64,000 bases of DNA from Membranipora membranacea (lineage: Eukaryota; Bryozoa; Gymnolaemata; Cheilostomatida; Membraniporidae), in contig OU612067.1 of assembly GCA_914767715.1 (NCBI GenBank), positions 31,162,162 to 31,226,161 of the forward strand, written 5' to 3'. Made by a program: the position numbers and the translations under genes. Below the pieces are notes generated by a model. The model was not told where the DNA came from. It ran no database searches and saw only the letters and a list, made by a program, of their open reading frames with translations. This document shows positions 1 through 9,980 of the stretch, piece after piece; position 1 is the stretch's first letter, and the number at the start of each line of letters is the position of its first letter.

Positions 1-467
1 TAACTCCTTGATCTGACATTGGTCTAATAAGTGGCTGTCCCTACTAGCATGAACAATTACAATGTAATGACGTAGCCTTCCTAGCTAGGACTAGTAGGAG
101 ATTGTCTTGTTCACAAAATTTCAAACACGCTTTCAAAATGCTTTCAGTCTGTGTCAATGTCGATGCTTTTGGCATTTCTAGATTAGAATGCTCCTGATGT
201 AGAGTTACTAGTACCTATCAGCAACTCACCAGTATCCCATCCAACATTCTCCCTGCCTCCAGTAGCTGTATTTTCCAATAACAATAGACATTTTATAAAA
301 TGAATCACTTGACGTCGAGTATTTTGGAGCATGCACATAGGTTTTTTGATTGAAAACCATTTTCCTGTAAGCAATGATATGTACAAACTAGCATTTTTTT
401 ATTTTATTTGGTTGTGATTTGACCATAAAAATTATCATTCATGTTTGTTTCAACAATATAATACAAT
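1..467. other. left-edge flank, no gene assigned
   Basis: AT-rich flank to the left of the retrotransposon. On the minus strand there is a short open stretch ending at a good splice donor (exon-like end near 228-262), but it shows no recognisable protein similarity, so I do not call an exon. The last five bases before the element (468-472, GAAAC) are its target-site duplication. Confidence 0.5.
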
Positions 468-472
468 GAAAC

Positions 473-748
473 TGAGCTGTACATGGATTGGACATCTATT
501 TTGTTGTGCTAGCTTTAAAACCCTAAGCTAACAAGTTTATCTATTCTTAACTTATTAAACAAAGCATCTTCTTTGTTTAACATCTAATATACAACTAACA
601 AAAAGGATGCAGACGAATGATTAAAATAGGCCAATAAAAAGAGCCTTTACAATAATGAAATACCAATCAAGTAATAGATAACATAAAGGACTTTCACTTT
701 ACAAAGTGAAACTACTAAAGAATAATAACAAAACTATAATACATAACA
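473..748 (-). repeat. 3' LTR of the Gypsy element
   Basis: 276-bp direct repeat of the right-hand LTR, with TG/CA ends. It lies downstream of pol on the minus strand, so it is the 3' LTR. The adjacent inner sequence (749-759, read on the minus strand GTGTGGGAGAA) is the likely polypurine tract priming plus-strand DNA synthesis. Confidence 0.93.
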
Positions 749-759
749 TTCTCCCACAC
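749..759 (-). other. polypurine tract of the Gypsy element
   Basis: Purine-rich stretch GTGTGGGAGAA on the minus strand, immediately before the 3' LTR start TGTTATG. Its position and composition fit the plus-strand primer of LTR elements. Confidence 0.75.
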
Positions 760-785
760 TATATAAAATTACATCAACAATGATT

Positions 786-3700
786 CTAAACAGTCATATC
801 GTAGTCTTTAAGGACAGTCTGGAGGCGGCGTTGTCTGCGTGGTCTTATCTGTTGAGCTGGTGTGGCCGCTGGCACCTCAGTAAATTCCTGACCCTCCACC
901 GCAGTACTGGCAGCGGCATTGGTGACTGCCGAATCTAGTGGGGGAGTTTCTTCTGATTCAGGTCTCTCGTTAAATGTAGTCTCTGCTGGAATTTGGCCAA
1001 CCTCCCTATCTACAACAGAAGAAGATGACATGTTATTTCTAAACAGAGATTTGCTTCTATCATTGACTTCAAACTCCTTTCCCTCCTCAAAATTATCTAA
1101 TTCACAGGCCTTAAGCTGGTCTACATGCCTTTTCCAAATTACCAACTCGCCTCTCAGTTCGACCTGTATGCTGTAAGTGACAGGTGACATTTTGGCAACT
1201 ACTACGCCTGATAACCACCCAGGTTTCCTAATATTTCGATAGTCTCGAGCTATTACTGGATCTCCAATAACAAACGCACGGGGATGCTGCACCCCTCCTG
1301 ATTCTTGAGTGATACGAGCCCTCATATCCGGTCTCACCAAATCAAGCCTAGTGCGAATTCTACGGCCCATGAGCATTTCTGAGGGTGTTTGACCAGTCAA
1401 AGAATGAGGTGTTGAGCGGTACACTAATAAAAACTCATGCAATCGATGTAGTTTAGAGAACTTACCGTTGCTCTTCTTTAACCCCCGTTTCAATGTTTTT
1501 ACAAACCTTTCTGCGGCTCCGTTTGATGATGGATGAAATGGTGCTGAGAATATGCTCTTAACTCCATTTTTCTGTAATTTCAGGCTAGGAAAAGGTGGTC
1601 CGTTGTCTGCAACGATCTCCTCACATAGCCCTTGTCTTGAGAAGACACTTCTCCGAGCTTCGATGGTGCGCTCCGCATTGGTACCTCTTGACATCAGGAT
1701 AACCTCTGTCCACTTTGAGAATGCGTCTACCATGACAAAGTAGTAATCTCCTTCAAACTGTGCGAAGTCTATATGTACCCTTCTCCATGGTCGATCCGGC
1801 CAAGCCCATGAGTTGTGGGACAGTTGAGGTGGGCTTTCAGCATTCTGCTGACATGGTGAGCATTTCCTTACTTCTGCCTCAATCTCTTTATCAATTTTAG
1901 GCCACCAGAAATGAATTCTTGCCAGTGCCTTCATCTTCACAATGCCTTGGTGACCCTGGTGAAGCTCCTCCAGAAGTTTAAATCTCAGTTTGTTGGGTAT
2001 AATAACGCGATTTCCCCACAGAAGGCAGCCATCTTCTATCGTTATTTCATTCCTTTTATGATGATAAACTTCCAGTGTTGCTTCAGACACTGCTGGCCAG
2101 CCAGTCTTCACACAGTGCATTACTTTGGAAAGTATGGGATCTGTACGAGTTTGACGTGCAATCTGTCTAGCTGTTACTGGGAGTGAAGCGAGAACTTCAG
2201 TATTACACTCTCTAGCTTCCTGTGTCCATTTGATGATCTCAGGGTTCGTCTCCGTTTTCTTTAGTGGCAAACGTGACAGTGCATCAGCACAACCATTCTT
2301 GCTACCTGGTCTGTGTTGCACCTGGAATGTATATCCCGCTATTCCAACAGCCCATCTGAGAATCCTTGCAGCTGCAAGGCTGGGAAGCCCCTTTCGAGAT
2401 CCTAATATATGACATAGTGGTTGGTTGTCCGAGTATAATACAAATTTTCTACCATATAGATAGTAATGAAACTTCTTGATACCATATATTATGGCTAGAG
2501 CTTCTCTGTCAATCTGAGAATAGTTCTTTTCAGCATCAGTCAGAGTACGTGAGGCAAATGCTATTGGCCTCTCATGTTTGCCTCGTCCATGACTTATTAC
2601 TGCTCCTAATCCTACTGGAGAAGCATCCACAGCTAGATAAATCTCCTCCTTAGGGTCATAGTGAGCCAGTACTGTGTCCTCTGTAATTTTTCTCTTGATC
2701 CTGTCAAATGAGTGTTGTCTCTCAGCTGTCCACTTCCATCTCTGCTTGTGCTGAAGTAACTCATTTAGTGGTGCTGCTAAGGTAGACATGTTATCCACAA
2801 ACTTTCTATACTGGTTTGCCAGGCCTAAAAATGACCTCATTTCTCCCGAGTTCTTTGGTGCTGGCGCATCTCTTATTGCCTCTGTTGCGCAAGGATCTTT
2901 CCTGATGCCATTCTTATCTACCACATTTCCTAGGTACTGTATTGAAGGCATCATGTATTCACATTTGGAGCGTTGCAGCTTGAAACCATACTTGCTAAGA
3001 CGGCTCAGAACTTCCTCCAGATTGTGTAAATGTTCCTGATCATTCTTTCCAGTGACAATGATGTCATCAAGATAGCATCCACAATCCAAACCCTGGAGCA
3101 CTCTGTCCATCACACTTTGAAACAATGATGGTGCTGCTGAAATGCCGTAAGGGACTCTGGTTGGTGCAAACAACCCACAGTGAGTGTTGATAGCCACATA
3201 AGCCTGAGAATCCTCGTCAAGCTCAATCTGTTGGTATGCTTGAGACAGATCTAGCTTAGTAAACTTTTCCCCTCCGTTTAGCTTTGTCAGTAATTCTTCA
3301 ATGTTTGGCATCGGGTGTTCTGGCACCTTCAGATGCGGATTGATGGTCACAGAGTAGTCTCCACATATTCTGTACTTTCCTGATGGCTTCTTCACCGGTA
3401 CTATTGGAGCTCCCCACTCACTGTAATCAATCCTTGAAAGAATACCTTCTGACACAAGTCTGTCCAGCTCCTCTTTGATGGGTTCTCTCACTGCATACGG
3501 TACTGTCCTTGGTTTGAAAAATCGAGGTGTAGCCCCTCCTTTCAGCTCTAGCTTGACCTTGATATCTTTCACCTTGCCAAGTTGACCATCAAACAAAGTG
3601 CTGTACTTGTGTACCAAACGACTAGTTGGGTTATTTTCCTTCAGTGACTTGATGAACTTCCAGTCTACCTGTATCTTTGCAAGCCAATCACGTCCAAGTA

Positions 3701-4469
3701 GAGCAGGACCCTTTGACTCTGCAACAATCAAAGGCATATCAGTATAAACAGCGTCATGATACTTAACATTTACTTTACATTCCCCAAGAACTTTGATTGG
3801 TTGCCCTGTTATCGTTGTAAGGCCTACATCACTTGGTTCCAACTTTGCAACACCAAGGGATTTGAACTGCTTTAGTGATATAACTGACACTGCAGCACCT
3901 GTGTCTAATTCCAAATCTAAAGGTACATCATTTACCCTCATCTGTATCATAAATGGGGGTAGGCCTACCCTTTTAGATTCACCAACTTTGCTCACCCTAA
4001 CTGCATGTAAATGATCATCGTATTCAGATTCTGAGTCTGAACTAGCAACTGATTGCGTTTGATCCACTTTGTAAACCTTTTGTTTCCTATATTTGTGTTT
4101 ACTAGTCTTACGTGTGCCTGTGAAACTTTTCCTATCTGGACAGTCAGCTTTGAAATGCCCTTCTTTACCGCAATGGAAACAAGCACGAGAGCTTTTAGTA
4201 CTCTCTTTATTTCTAAAATCTTTAGATTTCTTACCTGAGAATTGCAGTTTGTGAATTTCTCCTGTCATGTTGTCCACATGCTTTCTAGCACGCTCATGTC
4301 CTTGAGCTGTATTGAAAGCACCCACTAAGGTGAGGTTTTGCTCACCTAAAAGTTTTATCTGGGTATCTCGGTCACGTAGACCAATCACAAACATATCTCT
4401 CAGTGCTTCCTCCCTAAATGCTTCAAAACTACATGTCTCTGCTAGTTTTCTCAAGGCATTTAAAAACTC
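786..4469 (-). CDS. Gag C-terminus plus Pol polyprotein of the Gypsy element
   Basis: Open frame of about 1,225 residues, reading 4469 to 786. In order (numbering from codon 4454): a CCHC zinc knuckle near residues 92-105, an aspartic protease with DTG near 184, reverse transcriptase with YLDD near 461, RNase H starting near 603, an integrase His/Cys zinc finger near 832-868, and an integrase core with Asp near 896, Asp near 950 and Glu near 982. It would process Gag, copy element RNA and insert the cDNA. Two oddities: the frame is cut off from the Gag N-terminus by one in-frame TAA at 4470-4472, and the stretch between the second Asp and the Glu of the integrase is about four residues shorter than I expect for this family. 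There is no ATG at the left end of the open stretch; 4454 is TTG. Confidence 0.93.
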   Translation of the reverse strand, partial: EFLNALRKLAETCSFEAFREEALRDMFVIGLRDRDTQIKLLGEQNLTLVGAFNTAQGHERARKHVDNMTGEIHKLQFSGKKSKDFRNKESTKSSRACFHCGKEGHFKADCPDRKSFTGTRKTSKHKYRKQKVYKVDQTQSVASSDSESEYDDHLHAVRVSKVGESKRVGLPPFMIQMRVNDVPLDLELDTGAAVSVISLKQFKSLGVAKLEPSDVGLTTITGQPIKVLGECKVNVKYHDAVYTDMPLIVAESKGPALLGRDWLAKIQVDWKFIKSLKENNPTSRLVHKYSTLFDGQLGKVKDIKVKLELKGGATPRFFKPRTVPYAVREPIKEELDRLVSEGILSRIDYSEWGAPIVPVKKPSGKYRICGDYSVTINPHLKVPEHPMPNIEELLTKLNGGEKFTKLDLSQAYQQIELDEDSQAYVAINTHCGLFAPTRVPYGISAAPSLFQSVMDRVLQGLDCGCYLDDIIVTGKNDQEHLHNLEEVLSRLSKYGFKLQRSKCEYMMPSIQYLGNVVDKNGIRKDPCATEAIRDAPAPKNSGEMRSFLGLANQYRKFVDNMSTLAAPLNELLQHKQRWKWTAERQHSFDRIKRKITEDTVLAHYDPKEEIYLAVDASPVGLGAVISHGRGKHERPIAFASRTLTDAEKNYSQIDREALAIIYGIKKFHYYLYGRKFVLYSDNQPLCHILGSRKGLPSLAAARILRWAVGIAGYTFQVQHRPGSKNGCADALSRLPLKKTETNPEIIKWTQEARECNTEVLASLPVTARQIARQTRTDPILSKVMHCVKTGWPAVSEATLEVYHHKRNEITIEDGCLLWGNRVIIPNKLRFKLLEELHQGHQGIVKMKALARIHFWWPKIDKEIEAEVRKCSPCQQNAESPPQLSHNSWAWPDRPWRRVHIDFAQFEGDYYFVMVDAFSKWTEVILMSRGTNAERTIEARRSVFSRQGLCEEIVADNGPPFPSLKLQKNGVKSIFSAPFHPSSNGAAERFVKTLKRGLKKSNGKFSKLHRLHEFLLVYRSTPHSLTGQTPSEMLMGRRIRTRLDLVRPDMRARITQESGGVQHPRAFVIGDPVIARDYRNIRKPGWLSGVVVAKMSPVTYSIQVELRGELVIWKRHVDQLKACELDNFEEGKEFEVNDRSKSLFRNNMSSSSVVDREVGQIPAETTFNERPESEETPPLDSAVTNAAASTAVEGQEFTEVPAATPAQQIRPRRQRRLQTVLKDYDMTV

Positions 4470-4829
4470 TTACACGGTCTCATCCGCTGTTTGTCTTCTA
4501 TTATAAAAAACATATCTCTCTGCTATGACTACAGGAGCTGGAGACAGGTGACCTTTGACTAACTTTTGTAAATCATCTAATGATTTGGTGTCTGGTTTGT
4601 CTGGGTGACACAGTGTTCTTATCAACGAATAGCACTTTCTGCCTACTCTTGGCAGAAATATAGCCTTACACTTTGGAACATCAGTTTCTTTGGTTTTGTC
4701 AACACCATTTGCAATAAAATATTGGTCTAGTCTTTCACACCACTCTTCCCACAATGTTTTAGCCTGCTCATCATCAAGATCAAACTGATCTATATCACAA
4801 TACACAGCAGTAGCCATTTTGATTGACAC
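4470..4829 (-). pseudogene. Gag N-terminal fragment, cut by an in-frame stop
   Basis: Frame of 119 codons starting at ATG 4829 (a second ATG at 4817 is possible) and ending in TAA at 4470-4472. The downstream frame stays open in the same register into the zinc knuckle and Pol, so one codon separates this piece from the rest. The sequence has the helical, Trp-containing look of the capsid-like Gag of K02A2.6-type Gypsy elements. Because the stop lies inside Gag, before the zinc knuckle, it is more likely a nonsense mutation than a programmed Gag/Pol readthrough site. Sequencing error is also possible. Confidence 0.8.
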
Positions 4830-5200
4830 TCACTATCTTACACTAAAGATAAGCCTACACAGACTGTATTTTAACTCTAACTAATAGCACTCACCAACAA
4901 GTTCCTAGCTCCAAGGAAATGTTGCACCCTGAGTATGCCTGCTAAGCCTAAAAGCTCTGAGTACACCTTAGTCTATGTTCAAACTGCCCTAGTTGTGCCT
5001 AGTAGTGTTTGAATCCTTGACCTACTGAGCTTACTACAACCAAGTAAGCACCTGTGCTGTTAGTGTTGCAACAAGAGCACAAAACATACAATTTAATCTA
5101 ACTAAAGAATGAAAAAGAATATCCTAGAACAATACTTCCTTCTGGTCTGCAGTGGAAGTCTGATTCTGTTTCTTCTTGAGCAGTGGGCTTCAAATCACTA
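4830..5200 (-). other. 5' leader of the Gypsy element
   Basis: Untranslated leader between primer-binding site and Gag start. I see no open frame of note and no further structure. Confidence 0.6.
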
Positions 5201-5213
5201 TATCTCGTCGCCA
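5201..5213 (-). other. primer-binding site of the Gypsy element
   Basis: Minus strand reads TGGCGACGAGATA, one base inside the 5' LTR. TGG complements the CCA tail of a tRNA. The first ten bases match the complement of the 3' end of animal tRNA-Ser(GCU) as I recall it; the assignment needs this species' tRNA set. Confidence 0.7.
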
Positions 5214-5214
5214 T

Positions 5215-5486
5215 TGAGCTGTACATGGATTGGACATCTATTTGGTTGTGCTAGCTTTAAAACCCTAAGCTAACAAGTTTATTTATTCTTAACTTATTAA
5301 ACAAAGCATCTTCTTTGTTTAACATCTAATATACAACTAACAAAAAGGATGCAGACGAATGATTAAAATAGGCCAATAAAAAGAGCCTTTACAATAATGA
5401 AATACCAATCAAGTAATAGATAACATAAAGGACTTTCACTTTACAAAGTGAAACTACTAAAGAATAATAACAAAACTGTAATACAT
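5215..5486 (-). repeat. 5' LTR of the Gypsy element (main part)
   Basis: Right-hand LTR. Its first bases in element orientation (the last 4 bp, 6031-6034) are separated from the rest by the MITE pair inserted at 5487-6024 and its duplicated target bases. As the 5' LTR holds the promoter, the insertion close to the LTR edge sits upstream of where transcription would start. Confidence 0.9.
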
Positions 5487-5747
5487 CAGTCTGCGCATGT
5501 GCGAACTGTTGAGGCATACGTTCGTCTCTGCAGCATAGGGCTTGAACTAATTCACCTAGTCTGAGTACCAAAATTGGGAAAACAATGGAAACCCATATTT
5601 TGGAAATATTTGGGCCTAAATGGAACACTGGTTTTGATATCTCACAACCTTGAACCCTGGGAGTTGCCTTTCTTGATGGAAGGCAGCGCCACCACTCCTG
5701 TGCTGCAGAGATAGACTATGTCACAAGGCTATCCTGCAAGCAAAATG
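5487..5747 (+). mobile_element. MITE copy 1, 9-bp target duplication
   Basis: Non-coding element of 261 bp starting CAGTCTGC and ending in GCAAAATG. It is flanked by the 9-bp direct repeat GTAATACAT at 5478-5486 and 5748-5756. The ends give a short imperfect inverted repeat (CAGTCTGC against CATTTTGC; CATTCTGC in copy 2). A 9-bp duplication is typical of Mutator-like transposons, but I see no transposase and do not assign the superfamily. Confidence 0.8.
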
Positions 5748-5759
5748 GTAATACATAAC

Positions 5760-6024
5760 CATTCTGCTTGCAGGATAGCCTTGTGACATAGTCTATCTCT
5801 GCAGCACAGCAGTGGTGGCGCTGCCTTCCATCAAGAAAGGCAACTCCCAGAGTTCAAGGTTATGAGATATCAAAACCAGTGTTCCATTTAGGCCGGCCCA
5901 AATATTTCCAAAATATGGGTTTCCATTGTTTTCCCCATTTTGGTACTCAGACTAGGTGAATTAGTTCAAGCCCTATGCTGCAGAGACGAACATATGCCTC
6001 AACAGTTCGCACATGTGCAGACTG
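5760..6024 (-). mobile_element. MITE copy 2, inverted, 9-bp target duplication
   Basis: Inverted copy of the preceding element (265 bp), differing by a few substitutions and a 4-bp duplication (GGCC). It has its own 9-bp duplication ATACATAAC at 5751-5759 and 6025-6033. The two copies form a near-perfect 0.26-kb-arm hairpin with a 12-bp centre. The centre repeats the LTR target sequence, so these are two insertions rather than one foldback element. Confidence 0.8.
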
Positions 6025-6039
6025 ATACATAACAGAAAC

Positions 6040-7408
6040 ATTATTAAACAAAAAAATTAAATCAATAAATATCTTATTAGAGACTGCACTATATCCGGTA
6101 GAATTTTAGCAGACAAACATAGAATCGCCACATCCACACTGGAATAAAACGAGGGAAAGATAACTACAGTCTTACTGCTCAATGGAGGCATAAGCAAGGA
6201 GGAACAACTTCTATTTTGTTCATATCTCAGAGTTCACAAACTATTGACATGGTTTAAATGGGCTCTGTTTAGCTCACTAGGGTTTATTTGGTTCTTCGTT
6301 GCACCAAATTGAAATCTTTTCATGTCCATATAAATTTGGAAAATATAATATGATCAGGTTAGAACCAAGACTGATGCACAGACATCTGGCAATATCAAGT
6401 TTTAGTTTTGCATATCCATTGTTCATGAAGACTTATGTCACAAGATGCATCTCCTCTTATCTGCAAATTGGATTAGATTTACCATCTCAGAGAAGAGAAA
6501 TGAAAAAGTGTTGTGACTGTCAGGTCTATCACAATCAGACTGTACTTTTAAGTAAGTATTATAATTATTGCAATATCACTCCAGATATCTATGATATGAG
6601 CATTAGGTTCCGTAGCCTGATTTTCAAGCTTGTCAAGACAGGCTTAATGTCGCCAGGGTTATTAACATGGAAAAATTGAGGATCCTTTTTAATCCATCTG
6701 TCGTACTGCTTACAGACTGTTCTCCAAAGTCCTTCTTAATGTGCATTGTGAATGGAACAAAGAACAACCCCTACTGTGCTCATTAGAAATATTTGATTGA
6801 CGAAATATTCTATTTTGTCCTGGGTAGACTCTCCTATATCTAGCTCAAGCTCTCTGTTATCTGACTTGGAAGTATTAAGCTGAGTTTGCACAGAGGAAAC
6901 CTGCAACTACAAACCAGCAACTTCACATTAGGGAAACTTGTTTTCACACAGGCATCTGTTGCTTATGGACTTCGGGGCTTCTAAGATCTAGCCAATCACA
7001 AAGGAGATAAATTGAGATGTGTCCAGTTGCTAACAACGGTTGCTTGAAATGCAACAGTGCTGCATTCTTTCAACTGACGCTATGATGGGTTGCCAATGCT
7101 TGATATTTTTAGCAACTTGTGTTCACACCGGCAAATCTGTTGCTAGACAGTCGCTCAGCTGTCAAATCGTCAAAAAGTCTCCTCTGTGTGATCTCAGCTT
7201 TAGATTTAATAACATATCAGGTAATATGTGCTCTTGCTACAGGGTCACCAACAGTCATTTATGGTGGATAGATGTGCTGAAAACAAACAAAAAAAGCAGA
7301 AGAGAAAAGTACATTTGTGGGCAACGTTTTCTACTGTTATCTATGCTAATACAAATGATCCCACACACTGGCAACGGAGCTTTAACTCTTGTTTTTTCTG
7401 TCATACAG
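6040..7408. other. non-coding stretch upstream of sulfotransferase exons
   Basis: I find no supported exon here. A 126-codon open frame at 6299-6679 lacks an ATG start and resembles nothing I know. Around 6612-6645 lies one copy of the dispersed inverted motif (TAGCCTG...CAAGCTTGTCAAGACAGGCT) also seen near 11356, 19749, 24280, 48046 and 61930. Earlier exons of the sulfotransferase gene must lie left of the window or be missing. Confidence 0.5.
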
Positions 7409-8376
7409 TATAGATATGATCATGCTGACAGATCAGTTTGATGCTTCCCTGGTTATATTCAAAAAGAAGTTTTGTTTGAACTTCACCGATATATTCTATT
7501 GGAGCGGAAATGTCAAATACTCGGCCAGAATAGAATTCACTGAGGATAACGCTGAGAAGGTTCTAGATCTCAATCACGGAGATAAACTTTTATATGACAC
7601 ACTGAAGGAGATATGGTACAAGCAGCCAGAGGTCAAATCTCCTGACTTCTGGGACGAGGTTAGTTCATCAGAAATACCTTGTAATGTTTTACACCAAATA
7701 GTGCCGCATATTTTGCAAACCTAATTTTTTGACAATCACAGACTTTAAATAAGCAGCTATTTTAAATATCAAAGACAGGTAAGCACACAACGCTTCACCT
7801 CTCCCCCACAGGTAGGCACACAACGCTTCAACACTCCCCCACAGAGGTAAGCACACAACGCTTCACCTCTCCCCCACAGGTAAGCACACAATGCTTCACC
7901 TCTCCCCCACAGGTAAGCACACAATGCTTCACCTCTCCCCCACAGGTTAGCACACAACGCTTCACCTCTCCCCCACAGATAAGCACACAACGCTTCACCT
8001 CTCCCCCACAGGTAAGCACACAACACTTCACCTCTCCCCCACAGGTAAGCACACAACGCTTCACCTCTCCCCCACAGGTAAGCACACAACACTTCACCTC
8101 TCCCCCACAGGTAAGCACACAACGCTTCACCTCTTCCCGAAAAGCCTGAATTCTCTTCATACCTTTGGTGGAGTAACAAATCTCTCCGCAAAGCTGAAAT
8201 AAAAAATATTTAGAGTTATGATCTTTAATTTGAAAATTGTGCCGCCAGTATGCTTTATCAAACAATGTATCATTGTGTTTTAGGTTCAGTACTTTCGAAC
8301 TTTGAACAGAAATGCAACAGAGCTGTGCAAAGATGTCCGAAAGAGTAGAACCACTTTCACCATTAAATCTAACTAA
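7409..8376 (+). CDS. galactose-3-O-sulfotransferase-like protein, C-terminal exons
   Basis: Two exons, 7409-7658 and 8284-8376 (TAA at 8374-8376), join in phase 0 to give about 113 residues. The first contains LTDQFDASLV, matching the C-terminal part of the Gal3ST family, where a similar hydrophobic stretch precedes FDESLVLL. Further on it has the spaced DLNHGDKLLYDTL and FWDEV followed by QYFRTLNRNATELC typical of that family's tail. Such enzymes are Golgi type II membrane proteins that transfer sulfate from PAPS to galactose of glycolipids or glycoproteins. The catalytic PAPS-binding part is not in the window, so this is a 3' fragment. The first exon begins in phase 1 after a good acceptor (CATACAG). 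Intron 7659-8283 holds a splice-site minisatellite. Family assignment is from memory of the domain, fairly sure. Confidence 0.75.
7779..8144 (+). repeat. 33-bp minisatellite of acceptor/donor units in the sulfotransferase intron
   Basis: Eleven tandem units of 33 bp (one is 35). Each begins GTAAGCACACAAC, passes through a pyrimidine-rich stretch CTTCACCTCTCCCCCACAG and is directly followed by GTAAGC of the next unit. Every junction therefore reads polypyrimidine-CAG|GTAAG, a perfect 3' splice site joined to a perfect 5' splice site. Units 6 and 7 have GTTAGC and ATAAGC, and the last unit loses the acceptor. The array lies on the sense strand of the intron 7659-8283. Confidence 0.95.
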
Positions 8377-9400
8377 TGGCGCGACGACAACCCGCTCACA
8401 TACAAATACTGCTCTAGATTCTTATGTCGTAAACACTGTAACAGTCTGTTCAGTACGGATCCTGGACAATTCTCTGAATCGCCAAAATTTATCAAATGAA
8501 AATTATATATCATGAAAATTATAATAACTATTTATGATATTATTGTGACATGATTTATAATATGATTTATTTTGTATTTATGATCTATTTAATCTCAGAC
8601 TGTTCTGCTATCATGTGCTCGCTGCAGCTTAAAACTCATATACTATAACATTGATAAGTTTGAAGTTGTTCCCTCTTTCACTTGCATATGTAAAAACCTG
8701 ATACACGATCGGTGTCCCAATTGACAATAATTTTTATTCAAGCTAATAAATCAGTACATATGCTTACGCGATGGTTTAAATAGAAAGGCCTTCAGGTGGA
8801 CTCACTATAAGAGTAAACGCGGACACATTACGGAGCTCATGACACAACATAGTTTGGACCACCCTTGCACAAAGAAGTGTAAATGCAGACCAAAAAATGG
8901 TAGTGCCGCTCTATACCAAGATCAGTTTTCCCTTCATTTTGCTGATTCTCACGATGCCTGACATGGTGCTATTAAGGGAAGTATAAACACAGAGATTGCA
9001 AAACATTCCTCTAAACATCGCATCCATAAACTTATATAAACTATCTAACTGCTGCGCTTACATGTTTATAACTATTTATCACTGCCGCTGCTTTATAACA
9101 TCTGAAGCATATTCTATTCAGACTTTTTTATTGCCAAATGTAAATCCATGTTCCTAACACACTAGCTTTATACCTCTAGCACCATTAACTGCCAATTATG
9201 GTGAGTGACAAACCGTGTGTCTGATATTCACAAAAGTTGCAGTAGCCAGTCGTTGAGCTTTGTAGCACAACTAACTGTATTCTATCTCGCAGTTAAACTG
9301 CCATATCGTTAAGACTGTGACACCGCTGCAGTATCTCAATAGAGGAGCCAAAGCGCTCCGCGTGAGTTTCATCAGATGAGAGATGGGAGAAGAACAATGA
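8377..9400. other. 3' flank of the sulfotransferase, no gene seen
   Basis: AT-rich sequence with no supported exon. It begins with the 3' UTR of the sulfotransferase-like gene. I see no clear poly(A) signal choice and no repeats of note. Confidence 0.4.
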
Positions 9401-9775
9401 AAACAAACAGTGCTCTACCAACAGCAGTGGGAGTTGTTAAGGTGGTTCCTCTTCTCATCAAGAATGAGGATCTATGTGACAAAGGAAATAAACCTACAAG
9501 AGCAGTCAAAAGTGTACTTCGAGCACCATGAGCTCCTCGCCAAATCCATCAATGACAGGGTGAGATCAGAAAATCTTGCTTTAACAGTCGACAAATTGAA
9601 CCATTCCACTGTTGTAAGGTGTGACAACTGTCACCCTACAAGCATACTGCAGCAGCACGTACCAATGACAAGATTTGTATAAACTGTGGATCGGCAGCAA
9701 TCATGGTGGCAACTGTCAAGAGAATCCAAGGTGTGTAAATTGTAAAGGAAATCATCGGGCTTCATCCATAATATG
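9401..9775 (+). pseudogene. LINE ORF1 remnant with zinc-knuckle motif, frameshifted
   Basis: Decayed coding sequence. Around 9672-9770 two frames together show a CINCG segment and, after a one-base shift, NHGGNC then ENPRCVNCKGNHRASS, the double zinc-knuckle signature of non-LTR retrotransposon ORF1/Gag proteins. Upstream, another frame shows VVKVVPLL and PTRAVKSVLRA, also with stops. It is a dead fragment: at least one frameshift and several stops interrupt it. Confidence 0.6.
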
Positions 9776-9797
9776 ACATATATTATGGATGAAGCCC
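9757..9797. repeat. perfect 18-bp inverted repeat
   Basis: Arms 9757-9774 and 9780-9797 are exact reverse complements with a 5-bp loop GACAT. It begins in the last zinc-knuckle codons of the LINE remnant, so part of ORF1 has been copied in inverted orientation here. Confidence 0.85.
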
Positions 9798-9980
9798 TAT
9801 GTGACATAGATCTCTTACTTTGAATATGTTTAAGAAAAGGCTAATGCAACATTTTTTCAGTTTATTGGCATAGTCTTATATTTTTTGTTGAATCTTTGTT
9901 TGTATCATTTTTCTTTTTTGCCATTTATGTCACATCATGAAAAACATTTGAAATAATGAATTGTTGCTGACAATAAAAGT

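Larger units (their letters stand above)
473..6034 (-). mobile_element. Gypsy-type LTR retrotransposon, nearly complete
   Basis: Full-length LTR element read on the minus strand. Two LTRs of 276 bp (473-748, and 5215-5486 plus 6031-6034) start TG and end CA and differ at only three positions by eye. GAAAC at 468-472 and again at 6035-6039 is a 5-bp target-site duplication. Between the LTRs lie a primer-binding site, one long Gag-Pol frame and a purine tract. The domain order protease, reverse transcriptase, RNase H, integrase is that of Gypsy/Metaviridae; the Gag resembles K02A2.6-like animal elements (family knowledge, not searched). The 5' LTR (right side) is interrupted by two inverted MITE copies at 5487-6024. 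No envelope-like frame is seen. Near-identical LTRs imply a fairly recent insertion, but coding lesions suggest this copy is not autonomous. Confidence 0.95.

Noticed and set aside
5487-6024. One foldback transposon of 538 bp with a 6-bp target duplication ATACAT
   Set aside because: The centre of the hairpin repeats the LTR target and gives each arm its own 9-bp duplication, so two insertions explain it better.
6299-6679. 126-codon open frame as a gene
   Set aside because: Starts at TTG, resembles no family, and has no splice or promoter support.
7769-8265. Cys-rich repeat proteins on the minus strand over the 33-bp array
   Set aside because: These frames arise because the unit length is a multiple of three; the array is inside an intron of a + strand gene.
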